Part shown: piece by piece, positions 37,296 through 48,198 of the stretch
Position numbering within the stretch: position 1 is the stretch's first letter
Layout of the letters: every line of letters starts with the position of its first letter
The notes under the pieces: model-generated
The model's input: only the letters and a program-made list of their open reading frames with translations
Databases searched by the model: none
Told to the model about the DNA's origin: nothing
Assembly: GCF_014836675.1 (NCBI RefSeq)
Contig: NZ_JACSQK010000012.1
Coordinates: forward strand, 1-62,337
Source: Comamonas avium
GTDB taxonomy: Bacteria; Pseudomonadota; Gammaproteobacteria; Burkholderiales; Burkholderiaceae_C
Direction of reading: 5' to 3'
DNA: 62,337 nt
Translations under genes and position numbers: made by a program

Positions 37296-37823
37296 ATGAA
37301 AACTTTGGTCGATCAACTCTCTCAGTACGCGGCTTACCACCGCGACGGGCGCAACATCCTCACGCATTTTGTGGGGGTACCCATGATTTTGTTTGCCGTT
37401 GTCATCTTGCTGTCGCGCCCCGCGTGGGTGCTGGGTGACAGCGGCATGGTCATCAGCCCCGCCGTGCTGGCGGCGCTGGCTGCCTCGGTGTATTACATGT
37501 TGCTGGATACACGCTATGGCATTGCGCTGGCTGTCGTGCTGGGACTGATGCTCTCGGTGAGTGTATGGCTGGCAGCACAAAGCACAGGCCTGTGGCTGGC
37601 GTGGGGTGCTGGACTGTTTATTGTGGGCTGGGTGATTCAGTTTGTGGGCCACTACTGGGAAGGCCGCAAACCCGCTTTTATGGACGATGTTGTGGGTTTA
37701 CTGATTGGCCCGCTCTTCGTTCTGGCCGAAATGGGCTTTGTTCTGGGGTTGCGCAAAGAGGTGCAGCACGCCATTGAGCAGCGCTCAGGCCCCGTGCGCC
37801 ATACCGCCAGTGCTGCCTTGTAA
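37296..37823 (+). CDS. Mpo1-like (DUF962) membrane protein
   Basis: This 175-residue protein opens MKTLVDQLSQYAAYHRDGRN followed by ILTHFVGVPM, the conserved DUF962 His motifs. Four hydrophobic segments follow, with VGHYWEGRKPAFMDD near residues 111-125. Yeast Mpo1 is an Fe-dependent dioxygenase of 2-hydroxy fatty acids; a similar role here is only inferred. CGGAGG is 5 bases before the ATG at 37296. Confidence 0.85.
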   Translation: MKTLVDQLSQYAAYHRDGRNILTHFVGVPMILFAVVILLSRPAWVLGDSGMVISPAVLAALAASVYYMLLDTRYGIALAVVLGLMLSVSVWLAAQSTGLWLAWGAGLFIVGWVIQFVGHYWEGRKPAFMDDVVGLLIGPLFVLAEMGFVLGLRKEVQHAIEQRSGPVRHTASAAL

Positions 37824-37940
37824 GCTGAGCGTTGCGCGGATATTCATGGGGTTTGAAAGAAGCGAGCAAGGGCATGGCTCTAAAATCGTCAGGTTTTCCC
37901 TCTAACGGGAATGTTCCGTTTCACAACCTGACTAACCACC

Positions 37941-38471
37941 ATGTCCTTCGAAAAACTGACTCCTGGCAAGAACGCCCCCGAAACTTTCAATGTCGTGATC
38001 GAGATTGCCGCCAACTCCGACCCTGTGAAGTACGAAGTGGACAAAGAATCGGGCTGCGTGTTTGTGGACCGTTTCATGGGCACCGCCATGCACTACCCCG
38101 TGAACTACGGTTATGTGCCCCAGACTTTGGCGGGTGACGGTGACCCCGTGGACGTGCTGGTCATGACTCCCTTCCCATTGCCTACAGGCGTGGTCGTGCC
38201 TTGCCGTGCTATCGGCATTTTGCTGATGGAAGACGACGGTGGCGTAGACGGCAAGGTGCTGGCAGTGCCCACCAAGAAGATTTTGCCTGCCTACGACAAG
38301 ATTGAAACTCTGGCCGACGTGCATGAGCTGACCCTGAACCAAATCCAGCACTTCTTCGAACACTACAAGGATCTGGAAAAGGGCAAGTGGGTGAAGATCC
38401 AAGGCTGGAAGGGCATTGATGAAGCCAAGAAGGAAATCACGGACGGCATCGCTAACTACAACAAGGCTTAA
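37941..38471 (+). CDS. ppa: Inorganic pyrophosphatase, family I
   Basis: Hydrolyses pyrophosphate to phosphate; 176 residues. The signature DGDPVDVLVMTPFP near residues 65-78 supplies the metal-binding aspartates, and the N-terminal EIAANSDPVKYEVDKESG and FVDRFMGTAMHYPVNYGYVP are typical. Confidence 0.97.
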   Translation: MSFEKLTPGKNAPETFNVVIEIAANSDPVKYEVDKESGCVFVDRFMGTAMHYPVNYGYVPQTLAGDGDPVDVLVMTPFPLPTGVVVPCRAIGILLMEDDGGVDGKVLAVPTKKILPAYDKIETLADVHELTLNQIQHFFEHYKDLEKGKWVKIQGWKGIDEAKKEITDGIANYNKA

Positions 38472-38603
38472 AAAAATGCTTTGGTGAAACGCTTGTTTTG
38501 CCGATTTATTTTCAAAACTCTGTAAATCTTTGTTAATGTGCAGGTCCTATCGCGGGGCCTGCATTTTTTTTTGCCTGCCTCGCCAGACTTTCAGGGAGAA
38601 GAA

Positions 38604-40370
38604 ATGTTTTTGGCGAATATGCGCATGGCTTCTAAAGTGGGCCTTGGCTTTGCGTTGGTAACTTGCCTGACACTGGCTTTAGGTTCCATTTCTCTGTGGC
38701 AGATGCGTCAGATGGATGCCAGCACACAAGCTGTTGTGCAGCATGCGATGCCCAGCGTGGTGGACGTCGGGAACCTGCGGACTTTGTGGAATCGATTGCG
38801 CCGCGCTGAGGCAGGTATTTTGAATGTGAACAGCGTGGCAGAAGTAGAAGGCTACGTTGCGCAGATTCAGAAAATTCTGGAAGAGATTCAAGCCAACGAG
38901 CGCAGCTTTGAAGCGTTGCAGCGAGATGCGCAAGAGCGACAGCTGATGGAGCACTATCAGAAATTACGCCAGCAATTTCTGGCGGAGCAACAGAATTTTC
39001 TAAAGCTGGCGCGTGACAAAGACTACAGCGTGCAGGATGGCGATCTGTTGCTGGGCGATGCAGTGACCAATTTTTATGTAGGCACCGCGGAGCCCATTTT
39101 TGTTCCGTTGGTAGAAGGGCTGGGTCAACTGGCTGCGCTCAGTCGTGCGCATGCAGATACAGCCAAACAAGATGTGACCCGCAGCTTTCAGTTTGCCGTG
39201 GTCTGGGTGCTGGCGGGAATGGTGCTCAGTGCAGTGGTAGCCGCAGTCTTGGGCTGGCTGATTGCCCGTGCCGTGACCGTGCCCGCCAAGCAGGCAGTGC
39301 GTGCTGCACGCAGTATTTCTGAAGGCGACCTTACCCAAGAAATTCCTCTGGGTGGACGCGATGAGATGGGCGGCTTGCTGCAGGAGCTGGCCACCATGCG
39401 CAATAACCTGGAGAGGGTGGTGAGCCGTGTCCGCAGCAATGCGGATGGTGTCGCCATGTCCAGTGAGCAGATTGCGATGGGCAATACGGATTTATCCAGC
39501 CGCACCGAAGAGCAGGCCAGCGCCCTGCAACAGACGGCGGCTTCGATGGAGCAAATGTCTTCTACGGTGCGCCATAACGCGGACAGCGCCTTGCAGGCCA
39601 ACCAATTGGCGATCAATGCGTCAACGGTGGCTGCGCGTGGCGGCGTGGTGGTCGGGCAGGTGGTGAGCACCATTAAGGACATTGATACCAGCAGCCAAAA
39701 AATTGCAGACATTATTGGTGTGATTGACAGCATTGCCTTTCAAACCAACATCTTGGCGCTGAACGCCGCTGTGGAAGCGGCACGTGCCGGAGAGCAGGGG
39801 CGTGGTTTTGCCGTGGTGGCTGGCGAGGTCCGAGCCCTGGCAGGGCGCAGCGCTGATGCCGCCAAGGAGATCAAGCATTTGATCGGTGAGAGCGTACAGC
39901 GCGTAGCGCAGGGCTCAAGCCTGGTCGCACAGGCGGGTGCAACCATGAACGAGGTGGTGACAGCCATTGGTCAAGTGTCTGATCTGGTGGGCGAAATCAG
40001 CGCAGCCAGCAAAGAGCAAAGCCAGGGAGTGGGTCAGGTCAGTGACGCTGTTGCGCAGATGGACCAGACCACGCAACAAAACGCGGCCTTGGTGGAAGAG
40101 AGCGCGGCAGCGGCCGAAGGGCTGAAGCGACAAGCCCAGGAACTGGTTGAGGCGGTCTCAAGCTTCAAGGTCAAGCAGACCTTTGCAGCAGCACCACTGG
40201 CCCCTGCTGCTGTGCACACCAAGTTGGAAGCGGTGGTGGCACAACCTGTCCGCGCTGACAGCAGCCCTTTGTCCAAGGCCAGTGCACAGCCTAAGTTGGC
40301 AGCGCAGCAGCCACAGAAAAGCCTCAATCAGATTTCTGCAAAAGAAGAAGAAAACTGGGAAACCTTCTGA
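38604..40370 (+). CDS. Methyl-accepting chemotaxis protein ending in NWETF
   Basis: Chemoreceptor of 588 residues. An N-terminal membrane segment is followed by a helical periplasmic sensor of about 150 residues (4HB-like), a second membrane segment (VVWVLAGMVLSAVVAAVLGW), and HAMP. The signalling tip is [20 protein letters not shown]. The C-terminus is NWETF, the CheR/CheB docking pentapeptide. AGGGAGAAG lies before the ATG at 38604; the frame extends upstream to 38538. A terminator follows at 40397. Confidence 0.93.
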   Translation: MFLANMRMASKVGLGFALVTCLTLALGSISLWQMRQMDASTQAVVQHAMPSVVDVGNLRTLWNRLRRAEAGILNVNSVAEVEGYVAQIQKILEEIQANERSFEALQRDAQERQLMEHYQKLRQQFLAEQQNFLKLARDKDYSVQDGDLLLGDAVTNFYVGTAEPIFVPLVEGLGQLAALSRAHADTAKQDVTRSFQFAVVWVLAGMVLSAVVAAVLGWLIARAVTVPAKQAVRAARSISEGDLTQEIPLGGRDEMGGLLQELATMRNNLERVVSRVRSNADGVAMSSEQIAMGNTDLSSRTEEQASALQQTAASMEQMSSTVRHNADSALQANQLAINASTVAARGGVVVGQVVSTIKDIDTSSQKIADIIGVIDSIAFQTNILALNAAVEAARAGEQGRGFAVVAGEVRALAGRSADAAKEIKHLIGESVQRVAQGSSLVAQAGATMNEVVTAIGQVSDLVGEISAASKEQSQGVGQVSDAVAQMDQTTQQNAALVEESAAAAEGLKRQAQELVEAVSSFKVKQTFAAAPLAPAAVHTKLEAVVAQPVRADSSPLSKASAQPKLAAQQPQKSLNQISAKEEENWETF

Positions 40371-40396
40371 CGCATTAATTTCAGCAGTACAAAAAG

Positions 40397-40433
40397 AAAC
40401 ACCCCATTCCGTCGGCATGGGGTGTTTTTTTTT
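40397..40433 (+). terminator. Terminator of the first chemoreceptor gene
   Basis: AAACACCCCAT (40397-40407) and ATGGGGTGTTT (40417-40427) form a strong stem followed by TTTTTT. Confidence 0.9.
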
Positions 40434-40591
40434 GTAGGTGCGGTGATGACATGTGGCGTGTTTATTGCTTCGCCAAGCAGAAGGTAGATGATTGGTAATT
40501 TTTTGTAATTGAAAATTTAATTAGGCTGTGCTGGCAAGGTCGATTCATTGGTCTATTTGCAGTGCATTGAATGTGCTCAAGAGAGGGAGTC

Positions 40592-42346
40592 GTGAAAAAT
40601 CTTAAAATCTCAACGCGTTTATCTGCAGCATTTACGCTGCTTGTCGCTGCGTTATTAATGATTGCCGGTGTGGCTGCAATGCAGCTTTCATCCATGCAAA
40701 AAACGCAGACACACATTACGGAAAATATTTTAGTCAGCGTGCAGTTGATCAACCGTTTGAATACTGATCTGGTCAAGGCGCGGTTGCTTGAGTTGCGGCA
40801 TGTTTTTAACGATGCAGTCAGCTACAAGGAAAATATTGAAAATGAAATGAAAACTCTGCAATCCGAAATGGATGCAATAAAAAAAGAATACGTTCCACTG
40901 ATTAATTCAGATAAAGAGAGAGAAACCTACGAAGAGCTGCTGGCAGAGCGCAAGGAATATGTGAAGCTCATGGAGGTTCTGTTTGTTACCTCACGATCTG
41001 GAGATGCAGAAAAAGCGCGAGAAGTTCTGGGTGGACGTTCTTTGGAGCTTTTCAATACATCATCAAAGACCCTGGCCAGCATTATTGCTATCAAGAACCA
41101 GCAATCCGCCGATGAAGTGGCTGCTGCAAAGCGTGTCTACGACCGAGCGTTGGCGATCTTGGCCATTGCCGGGGGGCTTGCAGTGGCCCTCGCGATTGCC
41201 GCGGCAATATGGATCATCCGCTCCATTCAGCGGCCTTTGCACAGTGCGATAGAGGTTGCCAACCAAGTGGCAGAAGGTGATTTGACGGCAAAGATTGATA
41301 TCCGCAGCCAAGATGAACTGGGTTTGCTGCTGGCAGCATTGCAGCGCATGCAGGCAAGTTTGGTTCAAACGGTTCACAACGTCCGCACAGGGGCGGAAGG
41401 CGTGGCTTCAGCCAGTCATCAGATTGCGATGGGAAATACGGATTTATCGAGCCGTACCGAAGAGCAGGCCAGTGCATTGGAGCAAACGGCTGCATCTATG
41501 GAGGAGCTCGGTTCTACCGTGCGCCAGAATGCGGATAACGCCCGCCAAGCCAATCAACTGGCGCTGAATGCATCTAGCGTTGCTTTGCAAGGTGGCGAGG
41601 TGGTTGGGCGGGTGGTCGATACCATGCGTGGTATCAACGAAAGCAGTCGAAAAATTGCCGACATCATTGGTGTGATCGACTCCATAGCGTTTCAAACCAA
41701 TATCCTGGCGCTCAATGCTGCAGTGGAAGCTGCTCGAGCAGGCGAGCAAGGCAGGGGGTTTGCGGTGGTAGCCGGTGAAGTGCGTAACTTGGCGCAGCGC
41801 AGCGCTGAGGCAGCCAAAGAGATCAAGAGCCTGATTACCGATAGCGTCGAGCGTGTTGAGCAAGGCAGCATGCTGGTTGACAAAGCGGGTAGCACCATGA
41901 ATGAGGTAGTCACTTCTATCCGCAGAGTGACTGACATCGTTGGAGAAATCAGTGCGGCCAGCAGTGAGCAAAGTCAGGGGGTGGCACAAGTGGGCGAAGC
42001 TGTCACTCAGATGGATCAGACCACCCAGCAAAATGCCGCTCTGGTGGAAGAGAGCGCAGCCGCGGCAGACAGCCTGCGCAAACAGGCGCAAGATCTGGTG
42101 GACGCAGTGGCTGTATTCAAGCTCGACAGTCGAGCACAGCCCATGCCTGCTGCAAGAAAAAGCGACCCATTGATGCGCAGTGCGCCGCAGCCCAATCGAG
42201 GCAGCCCTGGGGTGTCGGTGCGCAGCGCGGCCACTGCAGAAAAAACGGCGCGCAAGCCTGTGGCTCCAGCCAGGGCTGTGACCAAGCCTGTCCAGTCCGC
42301 CAGACACGATGAAGCTGCGCAGGAAGATCAGTGGGAAAGCTTCTGA
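40592..42346 (+). CDS. Methyl-accepting chemotaxis protein ending in QWESF
   Basis: Second chemoreceptor, 584 residues, same layout: membrane helix ([20 protein letters not shown]), a 4HB-like sensor, a second helix ([20 protein letters not shown]), HAMP and the tip [21 protein letters not shown] chose the GTG at 40592 because it gives the typical [14 protein letters not shown] start with GAGGGAG just upstream; ATG 40571 is the alternative. The C-terminal QWESF is a docking-like pentapeptide. Sensor regions of the two receptors differ, so ligands probably differ. Confidence 0.92.
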   Translation: MKNLKISTRLSAAFTLLVAALLMIAGVAAMQLSSMQKTQTHITENILVSVQLINRLNTDLVKARLLELRHVFNDAVSYKENIENEMKTLQSEMDAIKKEYVPLINSDKERETYEELLAERKEYVKLMEVLFVTSRSGDAEKAREVLGGRSLELFNTSSKTLASIIAIKNQQSADEVAAAKRVYDRALAILAIAGGLAVALAIAAAIWIIRSIQRPLHSAIEVANQVAEGDLTAKIDIRSQDELGLLLAALQRMQASLVQTVHNVRTGAEGVASASHQIAMGNTDLSSRTEEQASALEQTAASMEELGSTVRQNADNARQANQLALNASSVALQGGEVVGRVVDTMRGINESSRKIADIIGVIDSIAFQTNILALNAAVEAARAGEQGRGFAVVAGEVRNLAQRSAEAAKEIKSLITDSVERVEQGSMLVDKAGSTMNEVVTSIRRVTDIVGEISAASSEQSQGVAQVGEAVTQMDQTTQQNAALVEESAAAADSLRKQAQDLVDAVAVFKLDSRAQPMPAARKSDPLMRSAPQPNRGSPGVSVRSAATAEKTARKPVAPARAVTKPVQSARHDEAAQEDQWESF

Positions 42347-42541
42347 ATAGTGAATGTGTGCGCCAAACTCCAGCCGCGTTGCTTTGCAATGCGGCTTTTT
42401 TATATGCATGTCCGAGGCTTCTCATTACATGTGAGAAGGGCACGGCCGAGAAGGTGATAATTGACGCTTACGCGAGCTGAGCCGGTGGCATACCATTGAG
42501 CAACTGCTGATCGCGCTTAGGCCTTGTGGGCCCTTCTTTTC

Positions 42542-44580
<2,039 letters not shown>

Positions 44581-44596
44581 GCCGGCTGGTGAGCAC

Positions 44597-44630
44597 AAAA
44601 AAAGCGATCTTTAAAGATCGCTTTTTTTTT
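44597..44630 (+). terminator. Terminator of nadE-glnB
   Basis: AAAAAGCGATCTT and AAGATCGCTTTTT form a perfect stem followed by more T. It can act in both directions and lies just before the convergent LOG gene. Confidence 0.92.
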
Positions 44631-44649
44631 GTAGCTGAAGCGGCAGTGT

Positions 44650-45246
44650 TTATATGACTTCGCGCAGATTTTTGCTTTCTGGGGCCGTGCCCGCAGACTC
44701 CACCAGAAATTTCAGCAGATCTTCAGCGTTCTCACTGGTGCGAATCAAATCCATCTGCCAAGCGCCCATGAACCCGTTTTGGACCGTGGATTTCAGGAAA
44801 TCGAGCATGCTGGCGTAGTAGCCATTCACATTCAGTATGCCAATGGGCTTGTCGTGATAGCCCAACTGGCGCCAGGTCCACACTTCAAAAAGTTCTTCAA
44901 AAGTGCCAATGCCGCCCGGCAAAGCCAAAAACGCGTTGCTGCGCTCTGCCATCATGGCTTTGCGCTCATGCATGTTGGCCACGATGTGCAACTCATCACA
45001 AGCTTGATTGGCCAGTTCTTTATCCACCAATGCCTGAGGGATGACACCAACCACGCGGCCACCAGCGGCCTTGGTTGCGTCAGCCACCACCCCCATCAGA
45101 CCGGTACGCCCGCCACCATAGACCAATTGACCACCATGCCGGCCAATCCAGGTGCCTACTGCGTGCGCAGCTTCGGCATAGGCCGGGAGCTCTCCAGGGC
45201 GAGAGCCGCAATAGACGCAAATGGAAAATGCAGGGCGCTGTGTCAT
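44650..45246 (-). CDS. LOG-family protein (nucleotide 5'-monophosphate phosphoribohydrolase)
   Basis: The 198-residue product opens SICVYCGSRPGELPAY. It has the Rossmann motif VYGGGRTGLMGVVADA and the LOG signature ALPGGIGTFEELFEVWTW, preceded by HERKAMMAERSNAF. LOG enzymes split nucleoside monophosphates, including cytokinin nucleotides; the bacterial substrate is often unclear. I chose ATG 45246; a frame extending to 45564 overlaps the RDD gene and is not credible. Confidence 0.9.
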   Translation of the reverse strand: MTQRPAFSICVYCGSRPGELPAYAEAAHAVGTWIGRHGGQLVYGGGRTGLMGVVADATKAAGGRVVGVIPQALVDKELANQACDELHIVANMHERKAMMAERSNAFLALPGGIGTFEELFEVWTWRQLGYHDKPIGILNVNGYYASMLDFLKSTVQNGFMGAWQMDLIRTSENAEDLLKFLVESAGTAPESKNLREVI

Positions 45247-45275
45247 GGCTTTGTCTTTAAATGAGGTAGCAGGGT

Positions 45276-45815
45276 TCAGGCTTGTGAAGTCTTCTTGGCC
45301 GGCGGTATCGAGGTGCGGGCGTCGATCAGGCGTGTGCCAGCCAATAGATCGTGCAGAAACTGGCGCTGTGGGTGAAAACGGCTCAATAGCGCCCATACGG
45401 CCACCCATCCCAGTGTGAGCACCGCCACTTCGGTCATCGGCAGGTGAAACGGCTTCACAGCAGCCAGCGGGGGAAGTAGCCATAACCATGTCAGCGCATA
45501 GCGTGCAAGCGCTCGAATGCGTGTCAAAGGGCGGCCATATTTGTCGACCACCTGGATGTGCCATGTTTTCATGGCCAGCGTTTGCCCCTTGCTCCAGAAC
45601 CAGGCGAAGTAGCAGCCAAGGACTAAAAACAAGATCGCTTGCAGCGTGCTTGGAGAAAGTGGGTGGCTAAAGAGCACACCTGCACTGCCAAGCACCAGCC
45701 CGCCGACGAAGACGATCCCAAATAGCAGCAGACCCTCGTAGAGCCAGCAGGCCATTCGACGGCGCAGGCTGGGTGCAGGCAGTGAGACAGATGCGGCGGG
45801 GGCGGGTAAAGACAT
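45276..45815 (-). CDS. RDD-family membrane protein
   Basis: Membrane protein of 179 residues with RRRMACWLYEGLLLFGIVFVG, two central hydrophobic segments and a C-terminal GTRLIDAR. RDD proteins are poorly characterised; some affect ion transport. It is the last gene of a four-gene minus-strand run with the sigma factor, DUF3619 and DUF3106. ATG 45845 is a possible earlier start. No clear ribosome site is seen. Confidence 0.8.
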   Translation of the reverse strand: MSLPAPAASVSLPAPSLRRRMACWLYEGLLLFGIVFVGGLVLGSAGVLFSHPLSPSTLQAILFLVLGCYFAWFWSKGQTLAMKTWHIQVVDKYGRPLTRIRALARYALTWLWLLPPLAAVKPFHLPMTEVAVLTLGWVAVWALLSRFHPQRQFLHDLLAGTRLIDARTSIPPAKKTSQA

Positions 45816-45861
45816 GCAGGCTGGTTCAGAAAACGAGAGCCTCATCGCAAAAGGCGCACTT

Positions 45862-46797
45862 TTATTGGGCCGGCGTGGGTGCGATGAGTGGTGGTTTGGA
45901 GAGCTCCTGCTGGCTGGCAGGGTGATGTGACTCAGGGGTGTGCGGCACCAGTGCGGCACCGGGCTCTGTGGTGTGCGCAGGCATTGGGGGCAGAACCAGG
46001 TTGGGCGCAGCCTGAGGGGCCGAGATGGGCTGGCTCGTTACAGAGGGTTTGCGCTCAAGCGGGCTGATATGCACTGAAGGCGCCGCCTGCGGTGTCAAGA
46101 CCGGAATGGTTTCTACCACTGACGGTGTTGCCACGGGGTGTGTGGTTGCCGTAGCAGGGGCGGCAACGGCGGAATGCTCGGCAGGAGGGCTGACAGGCTT
46201 GGGTGGCGGGGGAAGAGCCAGCCTGCGCTTGGATTTCTTGGCTGCCTTTGCTTTGCGCGCTTGCTCTGCCAGTCGTTTTCTTTCAGCTTCGCTGAGCGCC
46301 TGGTATTCATCCCATTTTGACTGGAGCTCTTGTGCAGACAGGCGCTTGGTGCTCTCAAAATTGATTCGGGCCTGATTGCGTTGCTGCACGCTCAGGTTGG
46401 CCCAGGTATTCATGCGGCTGACAAGTTTGTTGCGCTCTGACTCGTCCATGCTGGGGTAACGGTCAGCCAAAACCAGCCAGCGCCGCTTGGCAAGGGCGCC
46501 GATGGTGTCCCAGCGATCGCGCAAAGGCATCAGAACTTGGCGCTGTGCTTCTGTAATCTCTCGCCAGGCAGGGCCCGAGGCCGTGAGGCGAAGGTGTGAA
46601 TGGGCATCCGCAGTCAAGGAGTTGCGAGCGTTTTCTCCCTCGACCGACAAGCTCGGAGGGACCGCGCTTGGCACCATGGCCACCTGGCCCATGCTCCAGA
46701 CCCCCACTGCGGCAAAACCGAACAACAACACGCACGCCACGGCAATGGCGAAGATGGAAGTGCGAGGGGTTGTTGGGGTGTCAGCAGTCAGGGGCAT
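45862..46797 (-). CDS. DUF3106-family protein
   Basis: The 311-residue protein has one N-terminal membrane segment (IFAIAVACVLLFGFAAVGVW, residues 15-34). A helical, Trp/Arg-rich DUF3106 domain has repeated WxxLxxxQR-type patterns (e.g. LVSRMNTWANLSVQQRNQ). A Pro-rich tail of about 100 residues follows, probably periplasmic. Function unknown. It lies between the RDD and DUF3619 genes on the same strand. ATG 46821 is an alternative start. Confidence 0.8.
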   Translation of the reverse strand: MPLTADTPTTPRTSIFAIAVACVLLFGFAAVGVWSMGQVAMVPSAVPPSLSVEGENARNSLTADAHSHLRLTASGPAWREITEAQRQVLMPLRDRWDTIGALAKRRWLVLADRYPSMDESERNKLVSRMNTWANLSVQQRNQARINFESTKRLSAQELQSKWDEYQALSEAERKRLAEQARKAKAAKKSKRRLALPPPPKPVSPPAEHSAVAAPATATTHPVATPSVVETIPVLTPQAAPSVHISPLERKPSVTSQPISAPQAAPNLVLPPMPAHTTEPGAALVPHTPESHHPASQQELSKPPLIAPTPAQ

Positions 46798-46857
46798 GTA
46801 TTGCCAAGTGTAAAACTGCATGGAGTCACAAAAAAGTGAAACATGCAGTTGGCAAGT

Positions 46858-47331
46858 TTAAGGGGTGTCGGAAACGGTGGTCTGCAAATACTGCTGGAAA
46901 CCTGGGTCGGTATAGGCAGCAGGCGGCAGTTCACTGGTCAGCAGCGCTGCATCAACTTCAGCCACGTCAATGATAGTGCGACTGTCTTGGTCGGCGCCAA
47001 TAAATGCAAGGGCTGCGGCCAGCGCGATCAAGGGGATGGCTGTCAGCAGGCGGCGTACCCAGATCGGGGTGTTGTCGTGGTTGTTGCCAGAAGCACCCAG
47101 TGACACCGTTCCGTCACTTTGAATGCCCAGGAGCGAAACCGCAGACTCGGTGCTGGGGGCGCGCAAAGGAGCGCTGGTGCGCTTGCGCATGGACAGGGCC
47201 TGAATGCGAGAGGCACGCAGGCGTTCCGTGACCACATAGGGTAAACCCGCTTCTGCCATGGACAGGTGCGCTGTCAGCTTGCGCGCAAATTGCTCTGCCG
47301 CAAGTTCATCGTGGTGCGAAGGTGTGGTCAT
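46858..47331 (-). CDS. DUF3619-family protein, possible anti-sigma factor
   Basis: The 157-residue protein has a cytoplasmic N-terminal half (DELAAEQFARKLTAHLSMAEAGL) and one membrane segment near residues 98-116 (LLTAIPLIALAAALAFIGA), with a short tail outside. Its ATG overlaps the sigma-factor stop as ATGA. Size, single membrane segment and coupling resemble anti-sigma factors, but that role is inference. Confidence 0.82.
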   Translation of the reverse strand: MTTPSHHDELAAEQFARKLTAHLSMAEAGLPYVVTERLRASRIQALSMRKRTSAPLRAPSTESAVSLLGIQSDGTVSLGASGNNHDNTPIWVRRLLTAIPLIALAAALAFIGADQDSRTIIDVAEVDAALLTSELPPAAYTDPGFQQYLQTTVSDTP

Positions 47332-47900
47332 AACTCGATTCCTTTTGCTTTGAGCGCTTTGCTCAACGATTGAACCGCTCTAAAGCAGTGCGTTTTGACA
47401 CTGCCTTCGGAACAACCCATGGCCGCAGCGGTTTCTGCAACATCCATGTCTTCCCAGTAACGCAGCAAGAAAGCCTCCCGTTGACGCGCGGGCAAAGATT
47501 GAATTTCATTTTCAATGCTTTTTAGCAGTTGGGCGCGCTGGGTGAGTACCTCTGCACTTTGTGCTGCTTCGCCTTCTTCGTTGGCTGCATAAGTCTGCAT
47601 CCAATCAAACCCATCGTCATCGCCGTCATCTCCATGTGCGAGGTCGCTCATATTGGTAAACAGCGCATTTCGAGTTTTTTGCCGTCTAAACCAGTCCAGT
47701 GTGCAGTTGGACAAGATCCGGTGGAACAGCATGGGCAGCTCTGCAGCTGGCTTGTCGCCGTAATGCTGTGCCAGTTTCATCATGCTGTCTTGCACGATAT
47801 CCAAGGCCGCTTCTTCGTCGCGGACGTGATAAACCGAGCGCTTGAAAGCTCGTTTTTCTACGCCTTTGAGGAAGTCGGATAGCTCTTGTTCAGTGGCCAA
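47328..47900 (-). CDS. ECF-type RNA polymerase sigma factor
   Basis: Sigma-70-family factor of 190 residues. Region 2 includes DEEAALDIVQDSMMKLAQHY and DWFRRQKTR. Region 4 is LPARQREAFLLRYWEDMDV followed by the helix-turn-helix AETAAAMGCSEGSVKTHCFRA. An acidic insert of about 30 residues between the regions (HGDDGDDDGFDWMQ) is unusual for the minimal ECF form. It heads the run sigma-DUF3619-DUF3106-RDD and is divergent from ilvI. Confidence 0.9.
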   Translation of the reverse strand: MATEQELSDFLKGVEKRAFKRSVYHVRDEEAALDIVQDSMMKLAQHYGDKPAAELPMLFHRILSNCTLDWFRRQKTRNALFTNMSDLAHGDDGDDDGFDWMQTYAANEEGEAAQSAEVLTQRAQLLKSIENEIQSLPARQREAFLLRYWEDMDVAETAAAMGCSEGSVKTHCFRAVQSLSKALKAKGIEL

Positions 47901-48015
47901 GACAGGGGTGCCCGGTAAGTCGAAATCTCGCGAAGCTGCTTACATGTGTAACGAGTGGCAGCGCACGGCAAAGACGCTCATTATTGCATTGCGTTGGCAA
48001 ACTACCCAAAAAGCG

Positions 48016-48046
48016 TTGACCAAAGCATATGTTGCAGTGCCATAAT
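48016..48046 (+). promoter_or_regulatory. Candidate ilvI promoter
   Basis: TTGACC (48016-48021) and CATAAT (48041-48046) are separated by 19 bases. A transcript from about 48053 would have a leader of about 145 bases before ilvI. I found no Leu/Ile/Val-rich peptide or clear terminator in that leader. Confidence 0.4.
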
Positions 48047-48198
48047 TGACGCTTGCAATTGAACAAGGCAAACGGGTCAGGGTCCGGCGTACACCATATC
48101 GCTCATGTCCACTGGCCTCAAGTCCTAAGACGATCCCACAAGGATACGGACGAGGGGCACCCAAGGTTTTTCGTTAGAGAAATTCACAAAGGTTGATC

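Noticed and set aside
48047..48198. ilvI leader as an attenuator
   Set aside because: The only short frames (e.g. MSTGLKS at 48105) are not rich in Leu, Ile or Val, and no terminator hairpin with a T tract is present.
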